From Lachnospiraceae bacterium (lineage in GTDB: Bacteria; Bacillota; Clostridia; Lachnospirales; Lachnospiraceae), in contig JAFZOW010000118.1 in assembly GCA_017552715.1 (NCBI GenBank), positions 1 through 39,349 on the forward strand: DNA of 39,349 bases. The letters run 5' to 3'. Shown here in pieces: positions 34,080 through 39,349 of the stretch. The notes under the pieces were generated by a model. It saw only the letters and a program-made list of their open reading frames with translations. It made no database searches and was not told the origin of the DNA. A program made the position numbers and the translations under genes. Positions within the stretch are counted from its first letter, which is position 1. Each line of letters begins with the position of its first letter.

Positions 34080-35240
34080 GTGACTAAGATCGATGTGATC
34101 AGCGGCTTTCTGGGTGCAGGAAAGACGACGCTGATCCAGAAGCTTTTAAAGGAAGCCTGGACAGGCGAACAGGTAGTGCTCATTGAAAATGAGTTTGGTG
34201 AGATCGGTATCGACGGCGGCTTTTTGAAAGAGGCCGGCATTGAGATCACCGAGATGAACAGCGGCTGCATCTGCTGCTCCCTTGTGGGAGATTTCGGCAC
34301 CGCTCTTAAAGATGTGATGAAGCAGTTTACTCCGGACCGTATCGTGATCGAGCCCTCCGGCGTCGGGAAACTTTCCGATGTGGTGCGGGCCATTCAGAGT
34401 GCGGAGCTGGGGGACGATGTGGTACTCAATTCCGCCATCGTGGTGGTGGATGCCACAAAATGCAAGCTTTATCTTAAGAATTTCGGCGAGTTCTACGTGA
34501 ACCAGCTGGAGCATGCGGGCACCATCATCTTAAGCCGTACAGGAAAGATCAGCGATGAGAAGCTGCAGGCGGCCATTGCCCTGATCCGTGAGCATAATGC
34601 GAAAGCCACCATCATCACTACCCCCTGGGAGGAGATAACGGGACAGTCCATCAAAGAGACCATGGAAGGTGTGGATCTGCTGGATGAGCTTCTGAAGGAA
34701 GTGATGGAGCATCATCACGACGAGGAAGAATGTGACGATCCCGAGTGTGAATGCCATCATCATCACCATCATCACGATGAGGATGAGGAGCATGAGTGCT
34801 GTCACCACCATCACCATGACGAGGATGAGGAACACGAGTGCTGCCACCATCATCATGATGAGGATGAAGAGCATGAATGCGGCCATCACCATGATCATGA
34901 CCATGAGGATCACGATCATCATGAGCATCATCACGAACACGGGCATCATCACCATCACCATGCGGACGAGGTCTTCGGAAGCTGGGGAATGGAGACGGCC
35001 TCAAAATATACGAAGGACGAGATCGAAGAGTGCCTGAAGGCTCTCAGTGATGCCGTAACTTACGGGGTGGTGCTTCGCGCCAAGGGCATGGTCCCTGCGG
35101 TGGAAGGCGGCTGGATCTACTTCGATTATGTGCCCGGCGAAAGTAATGTGAGAGAGGGGACGGCGCAGCCCACCGGCAAATTCTGCGTCATCGGTTCGAA
35201 GCTTAACGAAGAGGAACTGGAGGAGCTGTTTAAGAAATGA
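34080..35240 (+). CDS. CobW-family GTPase (COG0523) with histidine-rich metal-binding insert
   Basis: A GTG start at 34080 with AAAGGAGG nine bases upstream. The G3E GTPase domain has Walker A GFLGAGKTT (9-17), the metal-transfer motif GCICC (62-66) and 'IEPSGVGKL' (90-98). 'SRTGK' (152-156) stands where NKxD is usual. Residues 211-294 form an insert with about 40 His plus Asp/Glu/Cys, including three copies of a 'DEDEEHECC/G' unit followed by His runs. The CobW C-terminal domain follows ('VTYGVVLRAKGMVPAVEGGW'). COG0523 proteins deliver Zn, Co or Fe to client enzymes or act in metal scarcity; the metal here is not known. It overlaps the next gene by four bases. Confidence 0.9.
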   Translation: MTKIDVISGFLGAGKTTLIQKLLKEAWTGEQVVLIENEFGEIGIDGGFLKEAGIEITEMNSGCICCSLVGDFGTALKDVMKQFTPDRIVIEPSGVGKLSDVVRAIQSAELGDDVVLNSAIVVVDATKCKLYLKNFGEFYVNQLEHAGTIILSRTGKISDEKLQAAIALIREHNAKATIITTPWEEITGQSIKETMEGVDLLDELLKEVMEHHHDEEECDDPECECHHHHHHHDEDEEHECCHHHHHDEDEEHECCHHHHDEDEEHECGHHHDHDHEDHDHHEHHHEHGHHHHHHADEVFGSWGMETASKYTKDEIEECLKALSDAVTYGVVLRAKGMVPAVEGGWIYFDYVPGESNVREGTAQPTGKFCVIGSKLNEEELEELFKK

Positions 35241-36169
35241 AACCGGTATATTTCATCAACGGCTTTTTGGAGAGCGGCAAGAGCAGCTTTATCCGTTTTA
35301 CGATACAGCAGCCCTATTTCCAGATCAAAGGGCTTACGCTCCTGCTGCTCTGTGAAGAAGGGGAAGAAGAGTACGACGAGAAGATCCTTCGCATGTCCAA
35401 AACGGAAGTGCATGTGATCGAGAACGAGGAGGACTTCAATCCTTCGAATCTCATCGCCATCGAAAAGGAATACAATCCGGAGCGTATCATCGTCGAGTTC
35501 AACGGAATGTGGAACATGAAGGACCTGAAGCTGCCCTTCCACTGGAATCTGGAGCAGCAGATCACCTGCATCGACGCATCCACCTTCCCCACATACTACA
35601 ACAATATGCGTTCCCTGGTGGCGGAGATGGTGCGGCATTCCGAACTGATCATCTTCAATCGCTGTGATACGGTGATGGAATCCCTGGGAAGCTATAAGAG
35701 AAATGTAAAGGCAGTGAATGCCAATGCGGAAGTGATCTTCGAAAATGCGGAGGGCGAGATCAACGAGATCTTTGAAGAGGATCTGCCTTATGACCTGAAG
35801 TCCGATCGCATAGATCTGGATGATTCCACTTTCGGAATCTGGTATATGGATATGATGGATCATATCGAGCGTTATACCGATAAGACTATCAGCTTTGTGG
35901 GTATGGTCATGCATCCCCGCAGTTTTCCGAAGGATGCATTCGTGCCCGGACGTATGGCCATGACCTGCTGTGCCGAGGATATGGCTTTCCTGGGGTATGT
36001 CTGCAAGTTTGACAAAGCGGCTTCCTTCCCCGAGCGCAGCTGGGTGCGGGTGGAATGCCGGCCGAAAAAGGAATTTTTTGCCGATTACAAGGGGGAGGGG
36101 CCGGTGCTCTATGCCTCCAGTGTGGAGCCCTGCGGGAAACCCGCCAATGAAGTCATAGGTTTCGGCTGA
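35237..36169 (+). CDS. CobW-like GTPase fused to a YcgQ/DUF1980-like domain (310 aa)
   Basis: The N-terminus 'MKPVYFINGFLESGKSSFIR' has a P-loop GFLESGKSS (9-17) of the CobW/HypB type. 'IIFNRCD' (about 140-146) is an NKxD-like base-recognition motif. The CxCC metal motif is missing. Residues of about 215-260 ('ISFVGMVMHPRSFPKDAFV', then 'PGRMAMTCCAEDMAFLGYVC') match the conserved core of the DUF1980/YcgQ C-terminal domain, which in other Firmicutes is part of a two-subunit membrane system near CobW genes. It is translationally coupled to the His-rich GTPase (ATGA), so the two probably act as a pair in metal handling. The domain assignment is from memory of the motif. Confidence 0.82.
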   Translation: MKPVYFINGFLESGKSSFIRFTIQQPYFQIKGLTLLLLCEEGEEEYDEKILRMSKTEVHVIENEEDFNPSNLIAIEKEYNPERIIVEFNGMWNMKDLKLPFHWNLEQQITCIDASTFPTYYNNMRSLVAEMVRHSELIIFNRCDTVMESLGSYKRNVKAVNANAEVIFENAEGEINEIFEEDLPYDLKSDRIDLDDSTFGIWYMDMMDHIERYTDKTISFVGMVMHPRSFPKDAFVPGRMAMTCCAEDMAFLGYVCKFDKAASFPERSWVRVECRPKKEFFADYKGEGPVLYASSVEPCGKPANEVIGFG

Positions 36170-36178
36170 GGAAGGCAG

Positions 36179-38671
36179 ATGCAAAGGGCGCAACTTAAGA
36201 ATCTGTTACTGCCCCTTTTTTTCACACTGGCCTTTCTGGGCTGTGTGGTACTGTGGTATAAGTATTTTACCCTTGAGAATTACGGCGGAGACGGCTATCC
36301 CTTATCCGAGGCGGAGGTTTATGTTCCCGCCCTGGGAGAGCCGGCCTTTCCGGAAGCGGACTGCCGTGTACGATGCTGGTGCAGCCGCTGGTCGGATGTG
36401 CTCATCGAAAATGACGGCGAGCAGCCGCTCACGATCACGGTACGCACTTTTGCTGAAGCGGATAAAGCTTCCGTGTATACGACAGATGCACATGGATCCT
36501 GCACGTTCTATAACGAGAACGGGCAGGAGCTTTTTTTGGATCTTTCCGGCAGTTCCGATATGGATCTTTCGCAGCTGCGTTACAGTTACAGCTCTGCCCG
36601 TGCCATGGACAGGCTGAAGATATTTGTGCTCCTGCTTCTGGGCTGTGCTTTTTTATCCGGAGCATTTTTATGTATCCTGCCCCTTATCCCTGCGGCATAC
36701 AGCCGCCGGAAAGGGATCGCCCATGGGCTTCTGGGGCTATCATTCGTACTCGCGCTGATCTCGCTGTTCTTTCGCCTGCCGGCTGAAATGCGCTGGGAAA
36801 CATACTTCCTGGATCTGCTGGGGATCTTTTTACTGCCTCATGCCCTTTTTCTGTGCATGGAAGCAGCAGAAGGTGACGGAGCAGGGAAGGAAAGAGCCCC
36901 GGTCTTTGCGGGACTCATTGGTACGGGAATATCCCTCTTCTTTTATTTTCTTGTGCTGAACGCCCGCCCCGGCAGTCTGCTCTATCATCTTACGGGACGG
37001 GAGAGCAGCTTAAACCGTGTGCTGGGCTACATCGCGGCCTTCTTCCTTTTCCTGGTACTTTTCCTGCTGTTGGGAAATCTGCTCCCTGCCGGAAGTGTCA
37101 TGAAACGTCTCACGGAACTGTCGGCCCTTAAGGAAAGTCTTTTTGCCCTGATCATCCTTATGTTTATCCTTGGCGGCAGGAATATCGCACAGTATCTTGA
37201 ACTTAAGCCGGGGCTTTTCTGGCTGCTGCTTTCGGCTGTGCTCTGTGGCCTTCTGTTCCTTGCAAAGAAGCGCGATCTGCTCAGCTTCAAGCTTCCGAGT
37301 TTTATTGTTCCTGCTGTTTTCGGACTGCTGCTTGTGATCGTCTTTCTGGATCATACGGCCATATACTATCTGGAGCAGTATTCGGATGCGGTACACACCA
37401 CGCTTTTTTACCGTCCCCTGTACTATATCGGGAAGGGGCTGCCCTTTACACCGGGGCTTGACAGTGCCTATGGTCATTATGCCCTGTTTTATCTGCCCTT
37501 CTTCCTGATCTTCGGGGCGGATATTTATTCGGTGGGAGTGCTGACGGGCCTGTTCTCTGCCCTGACATTTTTCTTCCTGCTCTTGTGTATATGCAGGATC
37601 TTCAAGCAGGATCTTTATCGTATCCTTGCGGGAATCCTGTTGCTGAATGCTGTAACACTGAGCTGGCTTTATCTTCAGAATTACCCCTGCCGTTTTCTCT
37701 TCCCTGCCATACTCTTTTATCATATGCTGCGGGAAGGAGAGAAGGAGAGCACAGACCTGAAGGGACGCCTGGCAGGCTATCTCATTGCCGCACTTGGGGT
37801 GATCTGGAATACGGAGAGCGGTATGGTATGTGCGGGAGCCTGGGTGGTATTTATGGTCTTTTCCCGGGAAGATTCCTTCTTCCGTATCGTTTTGGGGATG
37901 ATACGGGAGCTTTTTATCATGGCGCTGGAAGCGGGAGCGGCCTTCGCCTGTATCGCGGCTTATGACCTGCTGGCGGCAGCACGGCATCCCGGAGCAGCTT
38001 CCGAGCTGGTCTCCACCGCTGCCGACAATTATGTGGGAGAGCATATGAGTTCGGGCTCCAACGGAGTACTGCTCTGGGGGAGTGAGCCCTGGCTTTACAT
38101 CATGATCCTTCTGTTCTTGATCTTTATCCGGCTTTTATCGGGAACGGCCCTTTTCGGGAAAAAGCGTCCTACGCGAAGCAGTGCAGCGGATCTGGGGGCA
38201 GCGGTCCTTTTCCTGGGCTATTTCCTGTACTGGATGATACGCCCGGAGGAATATGCCATCGTGGCCGTGGCGCTGCTCTTCGCCGCCTTCATGCTCTATG
38301 CAAAAGGCGGGCCGAAGACGGCACTGGCGGCTTCCCTGGTGATGGCGGTCTATCTCTGTTCCGGAGTGAATACGGTGAAAAACCTTACGGAGGCGCAGTT
38401 TGAAGACAGGCGCTGCGATGCCGCCTATGTGCGTTCGGAGATCGAACGCTTTGCAGCCCGGGTACCCGAAGACTGTTACGGTCTGTCACCCGGACTGCCG
38501 ATGATCTATCTGACGCTGGGCTGGGATCTGCGTTTTGATGAGTTCAAGAGTCTCGACGCCGAAGACTGTTTCATCAGCGACCGGGATTATCTTCAGAAGC
38601 CCGGTTTTGAACGCAGTGAAACAGTGGATTTTGCCGGCTATCGATATTACCTCTACAGAAGAACCCAATAG
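36179..38671 (+). CDS. Large polytopic membrane protein (830 aa), GT-C-like
   Basis: An N-terminal membrane span (about 8-27) is followed by an extracellular beta-rich segment of about 120 residues. At least a dozen further hydrophobic spans come next, then a C-terminal soluble domain of about 110 residues ending 'YRYYLYRRTQ'. A loop 'TPGLDSAYGHYALFYLPFF' between spans resembles the acceptor-side loop of GT-C glycosyltransferases and related 'YGP/YGH' membrane proteins, so transfer of a lipid-linked sugar is possible. No family can be named with confidence. It starts nine bases after the CobW-DUF1980 gene with a weak GGAAGGC ribosome site. Its stop is five bases from the pyrI stop on the other strand, leaving no room for a normal terminator. 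Confidence 0.75.
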   Translation: MQRAQLKNLLLPLFFTLAFLGCVVLWYKYFTLENYGGDGYPLSEAEVYVPALGEPAFPEADCRVRCWCSRWSDVLIENDGEQPLTITVRTFAEADKASVYTTDAHGSCTFYNENGQELFLDLSGSSDMDLSQLRYSYSSARAMDRLKIFVLLLLGCAFLSGAFLCILPLIPAAYSRRKGIAHGLLGLSFVLALISLFFRLPAEMRWETYFLDLLGIFLLPHALFLCMEAAEGDGAGKERAPVFAGLIGTGISLFFYFLVLNARPGSLLYHLTGRESSLNRVLGYIAAFFLFLVLFLLLGNLLPAGSVMKRLTELSALKESLFALIILMFILGGRNIAQYLELKPGLFWLLLSAVLCGLLFLAKKRDLLSFKLPSFIVPAVFGLLLVIVFLDHTAIYYLEQYSDAVHTTLFYRPLYYIGKGLPFTPGLDSAYGHYALFYLPFFLIFGADIYSVGVLTGLFSALTFFFLLLCICRIFKQDLYRILAGILLLNAVTLSWLYLQNYPCRFLFPAILFYHMLREGEKESTDLKGRLAGYLIAALGVIWNTESGMVCAGAWVVFMVFSREDSFFRIVLGMIRELFIMALEAGAAFACIAAYDLLAAARHPGAASELVSTAADNYVGEHMSSGSNGVLLWGSEPWLYIMILLFLIFIRLLSGTALFGKKRPTRSSAADLGAAVLFLGYFLYWMIRPEEYAIVAVALLFAAFMLYAKGGPKTALAASLVMAVYLCSGVNTVKNLTEAQFEDRRCDAAYVRSEIERFAARVPEDCYGLSPGLPMIYLTLGWDLRFDEFKSLDAEDCFISDRDYLQKPGFERSETVDFAGYRYYLYRRTQ

Positions 38672-38676
38672 CTTTT

Positions 38677-39108
38677 TCAGAAGCGCTCCGAGTTCTTTTC
38701 GTCGCAGTAGCGGCAGCGGTACAGTTCCCGCACCGGATCCGCCAGATAAAAGATGTGGGGCAGCTCCTGCTCGATGGAAGTGATGCAGCGAGGGTTCTTG
38801 CATTTCATGATCCCTGTGAGCTCCTTCGGCAGCTCCAGCACCCGTTTCTCCACGATCTCGCCGTCCTTGATCACGTTCACTGTGATGGTATGGTCGATGA
38901 CCGCCAGCACATCCAGGTCCAGGGTGTTGATATCACATTCCACCTTGATGATGTCCTTTTTGCCCATGATGTTGGAACGGGCATTCTTGATGATGGCCAC
39001 GGTGCAGTCCAGCTTGTCCAGTCCCAGATGGTAATAGATGGACATGCTCTTTCCTGCGGGAATGTGGTCCAGTACAAAACCTTCTTCGATCTTGCCTACG
39101 TTTAACAT
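38677..39108 (-). CDS. pyrI: Aspartate carbamoyltransferase regulatory chain
   Basis: PyrI binds CTP/ATP and holds the PyrB trimers in ATCase. The N-terminal allosteric domain ('MLNVGKIEEGFVLDHIPAGK') is followed by a C-terminal zinc domain with C103, C108, C132 and C135 ('CKNPRC', 'CRYC'). The length of 143 aa is slightly short but complete. The ATG at 39108 has a GGAGG site (39120-39116). pyrB is normally directly upstream, but the 240 bases to the window edge hold an intergenic palindromic element and no recognisable PyrB C-terminus. The gene converges on the 830-aa membrane protein. Confidence 0.95.
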   Translation of the reverse strand: MLNVGKIEEGFVLDHIPAGKSMSIYYHLGLDKLDCTVAIIKNARSNIMGKKDIIKVECDINTLDLDVLAVIDHTITVNVIKDGEIVEKRVLELPKELTGIMKCKNPRCITSIEQELPHIFYLADPVRELYRCRYCDEKNSERF

Positions 39109-39164
39109 TATGTTTCCTCCGTTTTGATCAGATAATCGAATACGTGGATGCGGCCGGGCATCAT
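39108..39164 (-). other. 18-codon ORF overlapping the pyrI start
   Basis: MMPGRIHVFDYLIKTEET ends in TAA overlapping the pyrI ATG (TAATG). Its ATG is supplied by the terminal bases of the palindromic element. It has no clear ribosome site of its own. It could be a translational-coupling leader or chance; I do not recognise the peptide. Confidence 0.25.
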
Positions 39165-39310
39165 GTATTCAATGCGAGGACCGTATCGAGCCGTCGGCGC
39201 TTAGCGAGCAGGTCTGTCGCCGTATCATCCGGCGGGCAGACCGTATTGCGAGCTTAGCGTCCGCTACGAGCGAGATCCGTGCGAGAGCTGAGTCCTCGCA
39301 TGAATACATG
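39162..39310. repeat. Structured palindromic intergenic element, copy B
   Basis: The ends CATGTATTCA-a-TGCGAGGAC (39162-39181) and GTCCTCGCATGAATACATG (39292-39310) pair over 19 bp with one bulge. The 23-base block at 39190-39212 and the 22-base block at 39246-39267 are identical to copy A (13564-13586, 13619-13640). The central stem is GGTCTG/CAGACC where A has GGCCGG/CCGGCC. The side stem ATCGAGC/GCGAGAT keeps pairing with a tandem G-A mismatch where A has ATTTTGCC/GGCAAAAT. It lies 53 bases upstream of pyrI. The rest of the stretch to the window end (39311-39349) shows nothing I can identify. Confidence 0.75.
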
Positions 39311-39349
39311 TGCACGGACGCCACAGTATGAGTTATACCAGTTCCAAAA

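Noticed and set aside
34530-34961. Minus-strand Met/Val-rich ORF opposite the histidine-rich region
   Set aside because: It is a by-product of CAT/CAC repeats read in reverse and has no support as a gene.
39173-39348. Open minus-strand frame through element copy B, possible PyrB C-terminus
   Set aside because: The translation (MYSCEDSALARISL..) does not resemble PyrB, and the corresponding frame in copy A is interrupted by stops.

Overview
The window looks like chromosome of an anaerobic, moderately GC-rich Firmicute, most likely a Lachnospiraceae-type Clostridium. Pointers are strong AGGAGG ribosome sites, sigma-A promoters with extended -10 elements, an oxygen-sensitive class III ribonucleotide reductase, ATCase regulatory chain PyrI, type-2 PyrF, small membrane proteins typical of that family, and Firmicute-style Ig-like/MBG surface proteins. 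Nearly all genes are on the plus strand. Only a partial YgjP-type metallopeptidase gene at the left edge and pyrI at the right edge are on the minus strand. No rRNA, tRNA, CRISPR array, prophage or transposase was seen.

Layout. (1) Positions 1-14826 are an envelope region. Two cassettes each hold a giant secreted multidomain protein (1445 and 1929 aa) followed by a lipoprotein, and a TPR lipoprotein comes after them. Both giant genes share a near-copy of the same promoter and 5' hairpin. (2) 14827-20634: nrdD behind two NrdR boxes and a long structured leader, then pyrF, uraA and upp. (3) 20679-27455: a pyrE-led run with two small membrane proteins, an extended M29-type peptidase, and purE-purM-purN-purD. 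(4) 27467-34000: an SH3 membrane protein, then a GntR(YtrA-type)-clpC-small protein-radA-SEC-C run with overlapping or nearly touching genes. (5) 34080-38671: two different CobW-family GTPases, one with a histidine-rich insert and one fused to a YcgQ/DUF1980-like tail, plus an 830-aa polytopic membrane protein. (6) 38677-39349: pyrI on the minus strand and a palindromic intergenic element.

How the genes work together. The middle of the window is a nucleotide supply neighbourhood: UMP synthesis (pyrE, pyrF, pyrI), uracil uptake and salvage (uraA, upp), purine synthesis (purE, M, N, D) and reduction to dNTPs (nrdD). The clpC-radA run handles protein quality control and recombinational repair. 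The CobW pair probably handles transition metals.

Most unusual signals. A structured palindromic element of about 150-160 nt occurs twice (13528-13689 and 39162-39310), with identical core blocks and compensatory changes in its stems. One copy sits inside a still longer palindrome (13483-13736). Other notable points are the shared promoter/hairpin of the two surface-protein cassettes, two genes whose -10 box lies six bases before the ATG (predicted leaderless mRNAs), the NrdR-controlled structured nrdD leader, and a GntR promoter embedded in a 17-bp terminator palindrome.
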